A stretch of 64,000 nucleotides of DNA, taken from the NCBI RefSeq assembly GCF_008298035.1, contig NZ_CP042910.1, positions 4,665,001 through 4,729,000 on the forward strand. The letters run 5' to 3'. Origin of the DNA: Gimesia maris. GTDB taxonomy: Bacteria > Planctomycetota > Planctomycetia > Planctomycetales > Planctomycetaceae. Below, piece by piece: positions 16,710 through 29,000 of the stretch (positions within the stretch are counted from its first letter, which is position 1; every line of letters starts with the position of its first letter). The notes beneath the pieces are model-generated. The model searched no databases. It saw only the letters and a program-made list of their open reading frames with translations, and had not been told where the DNA came from. A program made the position numbers and the translations under genes.

Positions 16710-17726
16710 ATGTCCAGCTCTCCCAATCCACTTTCCAGAGGACCCCGCGTCCAATCCTTTCAGCCTCCTCAAGGCGACCTGACCATCATGGCCGGTTCCG
16801 GTAATCCCATCCTGGCACAGGCCATTGCCGACGAGCTTGGCATCCGTCTGACACCCTGTGAAGCCCACCAGTTCAGTGAAGGGAATATCTTCGTCCGGAT
16901 TCTGGAGAATGTCCGAGGACGCGACGTCTATATCATTCAAGGCGTCCACTACCCGGTAAACGACAACTTTGTTGAACTTCTGTTCTGGATTGATGCACTG
17001 AAACGCGCCAGCGCCCAGCAGATCACCGCGGTCATCCCCTTTTTCAGCTACGCCAAGGGGGACAAAAAAGATGAACCCCGGGTATCCATCCGGGCGCGTG
17101 TCTGTGCCGACGCGATTGAAGTCGCGGGAGCCGACCGCGTGCTGACGATGGACCTGCACAGTCCACAGATTCAGGGCTTTTTCAGTGTTCCCGTGGACCA
17201 TCTTTACGGGCGGCACGTGATCAGCGATCATATTCGCAAGTTGAATATCAAGGACCTGGTGGTCTGTAGTCCGGACGTCGGCTTTGCCAAGGAAGCCTCC
17301 GATTTCGCGAAGCTGCTGGGAACTCCTGTCGTGATTGGTAACAAACTTCGCAAAGATCATTCCGAAACCGTGGAAGTTCTGGAAGTCATTGGTGAAGTCG
17401 AAGGCAAAAATGTGATCCTGGTGGACGACTTCACCATCACGGGACGCACACTGGTGAGCATGGCTGAGGTTCTGAAGAAGAAGGGTGCCAAAGACATCTA
17501 TGCCGCTGTGACCCACGGAGTACTTTCCAAGGGAGCAGCCGAGCGGATCGGGAAAAGTTCTTTGAAAAAGATGTTTATGACCAATACCCTGGAAACCCAG
17601 GTCGACCCGCTGCCGGACAACATTGAGATACTGTCAGTCGCGCATTCATTCGCCGCGGCCATCCGATCGATTCACGACCGGACCAGTGTCAGCACGCTGT
17701 TTCCGGAAAAACGATCGAAGAAATAA
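16710..17726 (+). CDS. prs: Ribose-phosphate pyrophosphokinase (PRPP synthetase)
   Basis: A 338-residue class I PRPP synthetase. The family core begins at LTIMAGSGNPILAQAIADEL, about 25 residues into the frame. FSYAKGDKKDEPR, MDLHSPQIQGFF and SPDVGFAK mark the ATP and ribose-5-phosphate sites. VILVDDFTITGRTL near residue 240 is the PRPP-binding loop. It makes PRPP for purines, pyrimidines, histidine and tryptophan. The ATG at 16710 lacks a clear Shine-Dalgarno sequence; the ATG at 16789 would begin exactly at MAGSGNP but would cut the first strand, so I prefer the longer form. The gene is divergent from serC and 42 bases upstream of mutS. Confidence 0.95.
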   Translation: MSSSPNPLSRGPRVQSFQPPQGDLTIMAGSGNPILAQAIADELGIRLTPCEAHQFSEGNIFVRILENVRGRDVYIIQGVHYPVNDNFVELLFWIDALKRASAQQITAVIPFFSYAKGDKKDEPRVSIRARVCADAIEVAGADRVLTMDLHSPQIQGFFSVPVDHLYGRHVISDHIRKLNIKDLVVCSPDVGFAKEASDFAKLLGTPVVIGNKLRKDHSETVEVLEVIGEVEGKNVILVDDFTITGRTLVSMAEVLKKKGAKDIYAAVTHGVLSKGAAERIGKSSLKKMFMTNTLETQVDPLPDNIEILSVAHSFAAAIRSIHDRTSVSTLFPEKRSKK

Positions 17727-17768
17727 TCACGTATTTTAAAAGCTTAAAGTCAGAGAAGATCAGGACGC

Positions 17769-20369
17769 ATGACGAAATCAGGCAAGAAGCTGACCCCGAT
17801 GATGGAGCGGTATCTGGAAGTCAAACGCCAGAATCCGGGAACACTCCTCTTATTTCGAATGGGCGATTTCTACGAACTCTTTCATGAAGACGCCGAGATC
17901 GCAGCCCGCATTCTGGGAATTACACTCACCAGTCGTGATAAAACTTCCAGTAACCCGATTCCCATGGCCGGGTTCCCGCATCATTCTCTGGACAACTATC
18001 TGTATAAACTGATTCATGCCGGCTACCGGGCCTCGATCTGTGACCAGGTGGAAGATCCCAAAAAAGCCAAGGGCATGGTCAAACGGGAAGTCACAAGGGT
18101 CGTCACTCCCGGAACTCTGACAGATGATGCCCTGCTGGATCCGCATGAGAACAACTTCCTGGCCAGTATCTATTTTGGCAAATCCAATATCGGTCTGGCC
18201 TGGCTGGAACTTTCAACCGGTCGCTTTCTGACTTCCAACACGACAGCCGAGCATCTGGTTGACGAACTGGCCCGCATTCATCCGGCAGAATGTATTTTTG
18301 CAGAAGGTAATACGGCTTTACAGAATGCGGTGGGCCATCTCGATACGATGCTGACCGAGCGACCTCCCTGGTCATTCGCGGAAGGGGAATCGGAAAAACG
18401 ACTGCTGGATCACTTTGGCACAAAAACGCTGGAAGGTTTCAACCTGGAAGCAGGTACTCCCTCAATCACAGCCGCCGGCGCGCTGCTTGAATATGTCCAG
18501 GACACGCAGAAAAGCGCGATCCCGCACATCAATCAGATCGAACCTTATGAACGCGGCGATCGACTGCTGATCGATGAAGCCACCCGTCGCAGTCTGGAAT
18601 TGACGCGAACCATCCGGGAAGGCAAGCGGGAAGGCAGCCTGATATCGGTCCTGGACGAAACGGTCACATCCATGGGGGCGCGTCTGCTGACCGACTGGAT
18701 CGCCAATCCATTAACCAGTCTTTCGCAAATTGAACGCCGACTCGATGCGGTCGAAGAACTCTCACAGAATCCGGTACTCTGCACTGAAGTACGCGAGCAA
18801 CTGGCCAAAACTTACGATCTGCAACGACTCACCGCACGCATCGCAACCGGTCGCGCCAGCGCCCGGGACCTGAGTTTCCTGGCACAGACTCTTGCTTTAC
18901 TGCCGAAACTGAAAGCAAAACTGTCTGGACGCAAAGCGGAACTGCTGCAGTCTCTGGAAGCAGACATTGACCTGTGTGCCGAGGTCCGCTCGGATATCGA
19001 AACAATGATCATCGAAGATCCGCCGTTAACCTTAAACGAGGGAGGCGTCATACGTCCGGGGTTCAGCGAGGAACTGGACGAACTCCGCTCACTTTCCAAA
19101 GGGGGCAAAGAATGGATCGCCGGCTATCGCAATGAAGAATCCGAACGGATTGGCATCCCCAATTTGAAAGTCGGTTACAACAAAGTCTTCGGCTATTACC
19201 TGGAAGTCTCAGCCGCTCATGCCGCAAAAGTTCCCGATCACTATATTCGCAAGCAGACGCTGAAAAACCAGGAACGCTACATTACTCCCGAACTGAAAGA
19301 GTATGAAGAAAAAGTGCTCAAAGCGGAAGATCGGGCGGTCGAACTCGAACAGTCGATGTTCGATGAACTGCGGGAAAGGGTCGCGAAAGAGGCACCGCGT
19401 ACTCAGAAAACAGCAGAAATCCTGGCCCAGATTGATGTCCTGTTTGGTCTGGCACATCTGGCAACACACGCTGGATACACGCGCCCCGAAATGACGGAAG
19501 AACCGGTCCTCGATATCAGAGAAAGTCGGCATCCCGTACTCGATCGACTGCAACCCTCCGGGGAATTTGTTCCCAATGATGTTCTACTGGGAGAGCCCTA
19601 TGGTCGCGTGCAGATTATCACCGGCCCCAACATGGCAGGAAAGAGTACCTATATCCGTCAGGCCGCACTGCTGACGCTGATGGCACAGATCGGCTCCTTC
19701 ATTCCTGCCAGTGAAGCGCGGATTGGCATCGCCGATCGAATCTTTGCACGTGTCGGTGCCAGCGATGAATTGAGCAAAGGTCAGAGTACCTTCATGGTCG
19801 AAATGACCGAAGCCGCCCGTATTTTGAATTCCGCCTCGGAACGAAGTCTGGTCATTCTGGATGAGATCGGACGTGGCACAAGCACCTATGATGGTATTTC
19901 TCTCGCCTGGTCCATGACAGAGTTTCTGCACGACAAGATCAAAGCGCGTACCCTGTTCGCGACACATTATCATGAACTGACCGAATTAACCCAGACACTC
20001 AAACAGGCCAGTAACTGGAATGTCGCAGTCCACGAACAGGATGGAGAAATCGTCTTTCTACACAAAATCGTTGAAGGCTCAGCGAATAAAAGTTATGGGA
20101 TTCATGTGGCCCGGTTGGCAGGAATTCCGGACCAGGTCATTCAGCGGGCCAATCAAATTCTCTCGACGCTGGAAAAAGATCACATCGACGAAACGGGGCA
20201 AACGACCATTCCGCCACGCATCGACAGGAAATCATCACATCAGCAACTCTCTCTGTTCGGTAATACAGCACATCCCGTTTTAGATGAAATCAGGGACTTA
20301 AACGTCGATGAAATGACGCCTCTCGCCGCGCTGGAAGAATTATACCGCATTCGCGAACAACTGAACTAA
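17769..20369 (+). CDS. mutS: DNA mismatch repair protein MutS
   Basis: An 866-residue MutS, close to the usual length. The mismatch-reading Phe34 and Glu36 are present in MGDFYELF, placing it in the MutS1 group rather than the non-repair MutS2 type. The lever and clamp regions follow. The ATPase carries Walker [14 protein letters not shown] at about residue 620, then STFMVEMTE and [16 protein letters not shown] (Walker B), and ends with [11 protein letters not shown]. It recognises mispairs and recruits MutL. It lies 42 bases after prs and may share its transcript. Confidence 0.98.
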   Translation: MTKSGKKLTPMMERYLEVKRQNPGTLLLFRMGDFYELFHEDAEIAARILGITLTSRDKTSSNPIPMAGFPHHSLDNYLYKLIHAGYRASICDQVEDPKKAKGMVKREVTRVVTPGTLTDDALLDPHENNFLASIYFGKSNIGLAWLELSTGRFLTSNTTAEHLVDELARIHPAECIFAEGNTALQNAVGHLDTMLTERPPWSFAEGESEKRLLDHFGTKTLEGFNLEAGTPSITAAGALLEYVQDTQKSAIPHINQIEPYERGDRLLIDEATRRSLELTRTIREGKREGSLISVLDETVTSMGARLLTDWIANPLTSLSQIERRLDAVEELSQNPVLCTEVREQLAKTYDLQRLTARIATGRASARDLSFLAQTLALLPKLKAKLSGRKAELLQSLEADIDLCAEVRSDIETMIIEDPPLTLNEGGVIRPGFSEELDELRSLSKGGKEWIAGYRNEESERIGIPNLKVGYNKVFGYYLEVSAAHAAKVPDHYIRKQTLKNQERYITPELKEYEEKVLKAEDRAVELEQSMFDELRERVAKEAPRTQKTAEILAQIDVLFGLAHLATHAGYTRPEMTEEPVLDIRESRHPVLDRLQPSGEFVPNDVLLGEPYGRVQIITGPNMAGKSTYIRQAALLTLMAQIGSFIPASEARIGIADRIFARVGASDELSKGQSTFMVEMTEAARILNSASERSLVILDEIGRGTSTYDGISLAWSMTEFLHDKIKARTLFATHYHELTELTQTLKQASNWNVAVHEQDGEIVFLHKIVEGSANKSYGIHVARLAGIPDQVIQRANQILSTLEKDHIDETGQTTIPPRIDRKSSHQQLSLFGNTAHPVLDEIRDLNVDEMTPLAALEELYRIREQLN

Positions 20370-20496
20370 ATGGCATATTTTCAATTTTATACTTCCAGAC
20401 AGTTGAACCCGGCAGTACCACTTGTTCACAATATACACAGTAGAGGTACAGGGGTACCTTATATCAGTGTCTTTATTGAACGAACAGGAGCATGTC

Positions 20497-20883
20497 ATGC
20501 TGGAAAAGAGTGTAATACGAATTTTTGTCGTTTTGTTTACTACTGTCTCCTTAGCTGTTTGCTCAGCAGATTCCCTGCTGGCCCAAAAGAAGGAATCAGA
20601 CAAACCTGAAGCCACAGCGAAAGACACCAAACCGGCTGCGAAAAAGTTCAAAGGTCGCCTGCCCAATCATTATGGTAAACTGAATCTCTCCGATACACAG
20701 CGCGATAAAATTTATAAGATTCAGGCCAGCTACAAATCCGAAATTGACAACCTGAAGAAGCAACTGGCAGAATTGAACAAAAAGCGGAACGCGGAAATCG
20801 TCACTGTTCTGGAACCCTCACAGAAATCAATCCTGGAAAAGATTCTTGCGGAAGCCTCCAGTAAAAAAACGGCGAAAAAATAA
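20497..20883 (+). CDS. Small periplasmic Spy-like (LTXXQ-type) protein
   Basis: A 128-residue exported protein. A signal peptide (MLEKSVIRIFVVLF, cut near SLLAQ) precedes a Lys-rich linker, then a helical region with LSDTQRDKIYKIQASY, repeated Leu/Lys heptads, and TVLEPSQKSILEKIL. This spacing resembles the LTxxQ motifs of Spy/CpxP periplasmic chaperones and metal-responsive proteins, but the match is weak. The ATG at 20497 has AGGAG six bases upstream; an earlier frame opening has none. A strong terminator follows the gene. Confidence 0.7.
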   Translation: MLEKSVIRIFVVLFTTVSLAVCSADSLLAQKKESDKPEATAKDTKPAAKKFKGRLPNHYGKLNLSDTQRDKIYKIQASYKSEIDNLKKQLAELNKKRNAEIVTVLEPSQKSILEKILAEASSKKTAKK

Positions 20884-20915
20884 ATCCGCTGAGTTGCAAT
20901 AAGAAAACAATCGCA

Positions 20916-20950
20916 GGGCGTGATCTGAACGGGATCACGCCCTTTCTTTT
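20916..20950 (+). terminator. Rho-independent terminator after the Spy-like gene
   Basis: A perfect ten-base stem, GGGCGTGATC at 20916-20925 with GATCACGCCC at 20933-20942, has a seven-base loop and is followed by TTTCTTTT. It ends the message of the Spy-like gene and is the clearest terminator in the window. Confidence 0.9.
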
Positions 20951-21039
20951 TAACGAACTCTCAAGCTATACTTTTCCAAAGACAATTGAACTTCATAACC
21001 AGACACATCCCATTTTATCTTTCTGAAAACCACTCACCA

Positions 21040-23016
21040 ATGGATTCCCATCAGCCGACATCAGCAGAACTGCCTCCCGACAGAGAGCAGAATCGTCCAG
21101 GACATTCGATCTGGATCCCGCTGATGCATTTTCTGATTGTGCTCGTGCTGTTCTGTTTTCTTGGATACTTTGAGTGGCAGCGGATTCAGACCGATCAGTC
21201 GGAACTGCCAGTCCTCACACGGTTTTTCCTCTATGTAAATGTGGATACCACTCCGTATTTCCTGCTTCTGTTACTCAGCCCCTTCTGCTGGTGGATCCGT
21301 CCTGCCTTTCAATTTCGATTGTTCACCCGTGTTTTGCGTCCCCGCTTATCACAGGAATGGGTCCGCAACCGACAGTCAGAAAAACAAATTGACGTTTTTG
21401 CCCTCCTGCTCAGTCTGCTGGTTGCTGTGACTTCCTTCGCAATGAGTTTCTGGACCGCCTCGCATACCGTCAACCCGGACCTCCACCTGACACTTGGCGA
21501 CCTGCCTCCTGCTTATCATGATGAGTACAGCTATCTGTTTCAGTCCCGAACCTTCCTGGAAGGGCGAACCTGGCATCCCGGTCACGCCGACGCTCCCGAG
21601 CTGTTTGATCAGGTCCATGTGCTCAACGAAGGCAAGATGGCCAGCCGTTACTTTCCGGGTACAGGACTCTGGCTGGCGCCGTTCGTCGCCTGGGGACATC
21701 CTTACCGGGCTTACTGGCTGGCTGGAGCGCTCACGACGTTTTTTATCTTCTGGTCGGGCAGAGAGCTGGCCGGAAACGGCGTCGGACTACTGGCGGGACT
21801 CATTGTGGCCCTCTCGCCCGGCATGGCTATCTTCAGTAACCTGCTGCTGGCACACCACCCCACACTGGTCGGGCTGTCAGCCTTTCTGTTCTTCTTTTTA
21901 CGAATGCAGAGAACACGATCCTTTCGAGATGCCCTGCTCGCAGGAGTCGGCCTGGCGTTCGGCATGCTCTGTCGCCCCATGACCGCAGCCGGCTTTGCGC
22001 TCCCCTTCGGGATCTGGCTGGGAGTGGAAATCATTCGCTGGTGCCGGACGAGAGTCAATCACAAAGCGACTGACTCTGCGACTGAAAAGTCAGTCGTCCC
22101 CCAGATCACCGGCCTGGCGATTCCCCTGGCCTGCGGCCTGATCGGACTGTTTTTTTACAATCAGTCGATCACAGACAGTGGCTGGAAAATGCCATACCAG
22201 CTTTATACCGATATCTACACCCCGCGACACGTTTATGGCTTCGACAATGTGGTGCGCGGAGAACAGAAGCTCGGCCCGAAGGTACTGGAGAACTACGACA
22301 AATGGGCCGAGAATCTGACGCCGGCACTAGCGGCACAGAACGTCCAAAACCGCCTGTTGGCCAGCCTGCAGTGGACTCTGGGGCTGGTCCCACTCTTACT
22401 GGCGGGCCTGCTTTTCCTGATCACCGAATGCCGGCGCTGGAGTCGCTGGTGGCTGATCTATGCTTCCATCATTTCGCTGCATGTGGTTCATATCCCCTAC
22501 TGGTACGATGGTATCATGCACTGGCATTATGTATTCGAAACCGGACCATTGTGGGCACTGATTTTCGCAAGAGTGACACAGACCCTGTTTGGCATCTGGC
22601 GTGATCTGGAACGACCTCTGATGAGCTGGCTCTGGTCCGCCATGATATTAATCGCTGTTGCCACAAATCTAACTGCGATCCCGCCGCTCTGGACTGTTTC
22701 CAAACTGGAAATTGTCATCAACAATGTGGCGTTTTCGAAGTTGAAACATTTCCAGTTTCAACAGATGATTCACCACCATCCTCAAATCAAACAACCTGCA
22801 TTGATTCTGGTTGCCCACGATCCCTCGGATCGCCACATTGATTATGTCATCAATGATCCTCAATTAAACACGTCGGTCCTGACAGGCCGTTACCGTCCCG
22901 AGCAACATACTCCAGCGCAACTGCAGTCCCTCTTTCCGGATCGAACGCTCTATCTGTTCGACGTCGCTCAAAACCGTCTCAGTCGCTGGAACGGCCGTTT
23001 CTGGGAACCTGTCTGA
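21040..23016 (+). CDS. Polytopic membrane glycosyltransferase-like protein (PMT/ArnT fold)
   Basis: A protein of about 658 residues with roughly ten hydrophobic segments. The first large outer loop carries HDEYSYLFQSRTFLEG, whose Asp-Glu pair matches the acidic motif of GT-C transferases such as ArnT and protein mannosyltransferases. RYFPGTGLWLAPF and a late NQSITDSGW follow. GT-C enzymes move sugars from polyprenyl-phosphate carriers to acceptors on the outer face of the membrane; donor and acceptor here are unknown. I chose the ATG at 21040 over an upstream TTG, though neither has a clear ribosome-binding site. The gene converges on the macroglobulin gene with a 15-base gap. Confidence 0.75.
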   Translation: MDSHQPTSAELPPDREQNRPGHSIWIPLMHFLIVLVLFCFLGYFEWQRIQTDQSELPVLTRFFLYVNVDTTPYFLLLLLSPFCWWIRPAFQFRLFTRVLRPRLSQEWVRNRQSEKQIDVFALLLSLLVAVTSFAMSFWTASHTVNPDLHLTLGDLPPAYHDEYSYLFQSRTFLEGRTWHPGHADAPELFDQVHVLNEGKMASRYFPGTGLWLAPFVAWGHPYRAYWLAGALTTFFIFWSGRELAGNGVGLLAGLIVALSPGMAIFSNLLLAHHPTLVGLSAFLFFFLRMQRTRSFRDALLAGVGLAFGMLCRPMTAAGFALPFGIWLGVEIIRWCRTRVNHKATDSATEKSVVPQITGLAIPLACGLIGLFFYNQSITDSGWKMPYQLYTDIYTPRHVYGFDNVVRGEQKLGPKVLENYDKWAENLTPALAAQNVQNRLLASLQWTLGLVPLLLAGLLFLITECRRWSRWWLIYASIISLHVVHIPYWYDGIMHWHYVFETGPLWALIFARVTQTLFGIWRDLERPLMSWLWSAMILIAVATNLTAIPPLWTVSKLEIVINNVAFSKLKHFQFQQMIHHHPQIKQPALILVAHDPSDRHIDYVINDPQLNTSVLTGRYRPEQHTPAQLQSLFPDRTLYLFDVAQNRLSRWNGRFWEPV

Positions 23017-23031
23017 TAATCGTGCCAGGGA

Positions 23032-26000
23032 CTAATCCTTGATTTTCAGTTTGATTTCGTCGGAATTGGCTTTCAGTTCTGGAGCGTACATTCCATATCC
23101 CTGCGTGGGCAGACCACTGAAACGACCCGGAATTTCTGCTCGCAGACGGTAACTCAGGCTATGCTTTCCACGAGGCAACTGACGCAGGTAATTTACCACT
23201 CGGTCATCGCGAAACTCCTGATAAGCCCCCAGTCCGTTACGTGAATAGCCACTGCGCAGGTCGACCGCTTCCAGACCCGCCGGCCGGAAGTCTTCGAACA
23301 CCAGGTACTCATAATCATTCTTACTTTCGAAAATCAGCTCGACCTCAATCAGATCTCCGCTGGTCAGTTCTGTTTCATGGTCAATGGCCTCACGACGGTA
23401 TTTTTCCACCCGTTGATCCACTGCCTGACCTTTCGAATCAGAGGTTTTAATGGCAGCCTCTTCCGGAATCAGCCGGTAATACCTCCGCTGCACTTTCACT
23501 TCCAGTCCGGTTGCGGTGATGAAATCTTCTTTCGTAAAATTCGTCACGTACGCGTTATAGTACAACGGTCCGCTCCCCTGCTTGCGAATCTCCAGTCGAT
23601 GGGCGCCTGATGTCAGTGCTTCTCCTTCAATCACCAGTTTATTATCAAAGGTAAACAGATTCTCCGCGTTGATCTGAACCGTTTTCTGTTTCTTTCCATC
23701 CAAAAAAATGTCTAACGTCAGGTCCGGTTGATTCTCACCGCTGGCTGACCAGTATTCTGCTAAAGCCTCAATGGCAATCGCAGTATCGGAAACAGAACTC
23801 CAGTAAGTCGCATGTTTGCGATTGTTCAACAGATATTTGACGAGTTGAGCCGCCTTGGGATTCTGTGGATCGACTTTCGAAAGCAGTTTTAAGTAGTATG
23901 CATTGGCTTCGACTTCGCTGCCGTACCAGTGCCACCAGTAGTTACTCTGAGGCAGATTGAGATAAGCGGTCTGATTTTCCGCATCTTGAATCAGAAACTG
24001 ATCCATATTATTCATGATCATCGTCATGCGTTCCTGATTTTTCAGCTCATGAGATGCCAGCCCCAACATTCCCAGAGCATACACCGAGAGTTTCGTTCGA
24101 TCCCGATACAGGAAATCATACATTTTCTCATCGACAACGCCCTGGTTGACCAGCACAAGAAAAACATACGCATCCAGATTGGAAGCCAACGTTTTATACG
24201 GTTTTGTCTTCGACGCAGCATTCAGCAGCTTCTGCAGTTCTTTCTGCTGATAGCCTTTTAACCATTCAATCCCCCGTTCCAGAGTGCCGGGGACGAGCGC
24301 CACATCATTCTGTTTCGCCAAAGCCAGTCCCTGAACCACGCGTGCGGTGAAGTAGGGGGAAGAACGTTCCTGCCAGCCGGAAAACCAGCCCCAGCCTCCA
24401 TCCGAGAGCTGCATACTGGTTAAATCAGCAACACCCTGCTTGACGAGTTGTTCCACCTTCGACTGACTGAATACCGGATTCTGATCATAGCGTTTCCACT
24501 GTTCGGCCCGTTTCTGATCGTCGCCAATTTCCTGTGCATTCAGGTTGGTTCGTTTCTCCTCAATCTCTTTTAGATTTAAACCCATTCGTTTAAGAATATT
24601 CTGTGTCATCACCGTTGGCAGAAAACGATACAGGGTACAGTCGGTTGTTTTATGCGGTGAATAGACCAGGTACGGCAGTGCGTCAACCATTGCTCCTGCC
24701 AGCGAAGGTGAGTAGCGGAGTTCGAGACGGCTCAGTTCTGCTTTGCGATGATCGGGAACCTGAAAACTGATCAGTGCCTGATCAGCATCACTGCGAATCA
24801 TGCCGGTAAAAGACTCGGTTTTCAGGATACCATGCACTTTGACGGGAAACGTCATCTGCATCGCATCCGACTCTTCATCAGTTAATGCTTTCATCCGAAT
24901 CACAGCAAATCCGGGACGAACCGCTTTCACACGCCAGTCGATTCGTTGTTCGCCGTTGGCCTCAATCGTGACTGTCTGAGTAACGTCATCTAAAGGTTTC
25001 AGAGTATCGCCGTCCAGTTCCAGAACGACTTTCACCTCTTTGGATGTCTTCAGGTAATTATGCACGTTCGCACTCAATACGACCTCATCGGTCTCTGTAA
25101 AGAAGCGCGGTGCCTGCAATCGCAGAATCAGATTTTTGCGTGTGACAACCAGTTGTTCTACATCACCGACGCGTGCGCCCTGCCCCATCGCCCAACTGCG
25201 AATTTTCCAGCTGGTCAGATTTTCCGGCATTTTAAACGAGACTTCTGCCAGACCTTCGGCATCCGCTGTGATCGCTGCGTTCCAATAGGCAGTGTCAGCG
25301 AAGTTCTGGCGCACGACAGGCTCGACCACTGCGGAGGAATCGGCAGGCGCAGCTGCGTCCGCCATCATGGATTTCGCAGCCATCGGCATGGCCGCACCTT
25401 CCATTGCCGCCATCCCGTCCGTCGCCCTGGACTTTCTCATCGCCCCCACTGCAGGTAATACGCCCACACCAGGGCCGCCGAAACCTCCGCCTACCGCATT
25501 TCCAGGGACCTGCGACTCTGATTCCAGCACCAGATGCCCAAAGGCTCCAATCACCTGCATCCCGATTTCCTGTGGTCGTAACAGATTGTGAAAATAACGA
25601 CTCAGACTGTCGGCTGTGGCAGGATGATGAGACCGTTTCCACTTCCAGAAAAACGATTTGATATCGCTCACATTGGAACCACCACTGATATACTCCACAC
25701 TCTTGTCATAAACGCTGACTACCAGTGAGCCGGGTACGGGTTTTCCATCCGCGTCGGTTACTTTCAGTTTGACGGTGGCTTCTTCGCCCGGCTTGTACTC
25801 GGTTTCGGAAGGTTCAACTTCCAGATTTACGACCCGTTTTTCTGGCGGTACCGCGATTTCTTTTGCAACCGTATGCACGGATCCCTGATGAATCGTGACC
25901 GCTTCGACAAAGAAGTTAGGCATATCGTGCTTTGCGACATCCAGTTCATAAACCGTACTCTTACCTGCCAGCTTAAGGACTTCCGGTTTGGAATATATTC

Positions 26001-29000
26001 CGTTGACCGGTCGAACAAACAAGAGGACCGTACTGCCCGGTTGATTGGTATTGATTAACAGCCGTACCTTTTCGCCTGGCTGGTAATGTTTTTTCTCGAC
26101 GACGAGTTCCAGATCGTTGAAACGGTATTCCCTGCCATCAAATCCTGCGCCACGGATCGAAAACAGGCTGCCCCCTTCGATCTGATTCCCTTTATTGTCA
26201 GTTACCGTATACGAAACGCGGTACTGCCCTGCCTGAGTCGCCGCGATCTTCTGACTGGCCGTACCATCTTCCTTTGGATCCACTTCCCACTCCTGAACGG
26301 CAGTCTCTTTCGGTTCTCCCTGATCATTATAGGAAATGCGATACAGTACCACTTTGCCCTTACCAGTCACTGGCTTGGAATCCAGCGTCTGGGCTTTAAA
26401 AGAAGCGGTCATCGCATCGCCCACCTGATAATAACCGCGATTCATCCAGGAAAATACTTTGAAAGGCTGACGCGAAACCAGCACCGATCCCTGACCGACG
26501 ATGGTCCTCCGTGATTCATCGACCACTTCCGCTGTAATTTCGTATTTATGATCCTGATCCCCGTGGATTGCTTTCGCCAGGGCGGTATCAATTTTGATTT
26601 CGACTTCCCCGTCGGAACCGATTTCCACCGTGTTGGAAAGCACGACTTCCGGCGGTGGTGAAGGACGATGTATCCACCACGGTCCCGGCGCTACACACCC
26701 CCATTTGCCCCAGCCCGGATACCAGGTGTAATCCCCGGTGAACCACCAGTAACCGGAACCATACAACCAGTCCCAGTGATCCACGGGATACCAGCGTTGA
26801 TCGTAGGCGGTACGCGTCACTTTATATTTGACCTGTCCATTAATGACCGGGCTGCCGAAGTAATACTTCGCTTTGATTTTTGCCGTGACGACATCCCCTA
26901 AAGATACAGGATCCTCAGGAGCCTCAACGAGCACTTCGAATTCCGGTTTTTTGTACTCTTCCACGCGGAATGAAATCTGAGAAGAAACTTGAGATCGTCG
27001 TTTCCTGCCTGCGTGCGCACGCGTGTCAACAGTGAGCTGTAAATAATAAACGCCCAGGTCTGCATCTGCCGGTATGCTCCAGTCGCCCTGACAGCCACCA
27101 AATTTGTCTGTCTTCAATGTTTTCTGAAAAACTGTTTTATTATTTTTTCCGATCAGTTTCAGGTTCACACTATGGTTAGCAAATTCAGAGTCCTCTGCTT
27201 TGGACAGGTCATAACCCACATTATGCACCCAGAATTTAAAGTCGACTTTCTGATCGGGGCGATACACGGGACGATCCGTGATTCCGTAAATTTTGATAGC
27301 ATCCAATCTCTGGTCAGAAGGGTGTGCATACCAGAAACGGTCAAAGCCGGTATAGGCAAACCGTCCCTCGCCTGTCCGGGCGATCGTGATCCACTGATAG
27401 TTTTTCTCTAACTGGGATTCCGTGGGGAACGCCTGTCCGTTTTCGTCTGTTTTTTCTGCAAAATTAATGGTCTGAGTCTGCTGTTGATTTCGACCGACAC
27501 TCGTATGTCGATAGCCAAAAAATTCCAGATTCGCACCGGCCACCGGTTTACCGCTCCGTGCGTCGGATACGTAATAATACGTCTTGTCCGACATTCTTTT
27601 ATGAATGATGGCGGTATCATCCAGCCAGACTATAATGCGGCTGGTATTGCCATTCTGCATTTTGGCAACCAGCAGATACGCGCCCGCATTTTGCAGCGGC
27701 GTCGTCACCGTGACGTGCTGATCTCGATGGCCTGATAAAGACTGGAGATCCAGCCCCCAGCGTGAAACCAGGGGCCCCTGATATTTTTTCTGGTGTTCGT
27801 GAACCAGTCGATAACCAAGATTCGAAATGTTGGTCTGATTCCAGTCCAGTTTTTGAGGATGTGATTTGAGATAGTTTTTGACATCCGTCAGCAGTTTTTC
27901 AACGTGGACCTGATAGGCTTCAAACTCCACATGGTTTCCATTGCGAAATCGATAATCGACCTGAGCCCCCTGCCCGGCGACCTGTGATGGATTCGGTTCG
28001 AATTGTCCCCAGTTCCCCACAATCTGATTCAAATGCTGCCGTTTATTCTGATGGGGGTCACCGTATTCCTGAATACTCTGCTGGATGTACTTTGCCGCCT
28101 GGGGATATTGTCGACGATTCTCGAAAATGCCGGTTAACTGCCCCAATGCATTTTCGCCCGAACTGCTTTTCCCCAGATCTACTACCTGCTGATACAGGCG
28201 AATATAATTCAGATCCTCAGGCAGGTTGATCCGCTGAATCCCCGTCGCCAGACGGGTTAACGTTTCGGTTTCCTTGAGGCTCTCCAGCGAGTAAGGATTT
28301 ACCTGCTCTTCGTCCTGAGGGTCCTGGTCATTTCTCTGGCGGAAGAAATATGGCATAAAGTCCTGCAGTGTCTGTACGCCAAACTGGCTGCGATTAAAAT
28401 CAGCAACCTGCAGAATCACCTCGGCCTTTCGCTCTGGCTTCTGTTTCATGGATTGATCGAGCATCCAGCGCCAGCGTTCCCCATCATTTTTCGCAGTCTC
28501 AAATGAAGCGGGAACCCGGTAATAAACAGGATTACCGGCATCATCCACGGGCGCTCCCTCTGGTCCCCCACTCGGGCCTCCGCGAAAGAAACTGCCGGGT
28601 TCCGATCCCACACTCTCATAATCCGGGGTCTCGGTCAGGTCTGTCAAAATCTGCAGCTTCCAGGCGTTCCGCCCCTGCCGACCGGACAGATAATATTCTG
28701 CAGTATTAAAAAAGATATCTGATGCCAGGTCATTGTCATTCTGCTTTAAGTTTTCAATAGCCTGCTGCGTCAGTTTCAAGGCAATCAATCGGTCCTGCTC
28801 AATAGTATTGATATATCGCCCTCCCCCTCTCTGATGACCTCGAGTGAACTCGCCATTAATAATATATCCGTAATGAGGCCCCTGGATATAAGTTTCAGCC
28901 AGTTTCCATAGGACAAGCGACCGATTCTTATGCACTTTTAAAACCGCGTCGCGAAATTCATCCATTTCACTGATTCTGTTTAGTCGTTGCAGGCACTCAA

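Noticed and set aside
16508-16804. 98-codon plus-strand frame overlapping the start of prs.
   Set aside because: It lies in another frame across the prs N-terminus, has no recognisable domain, and ends inside prs.
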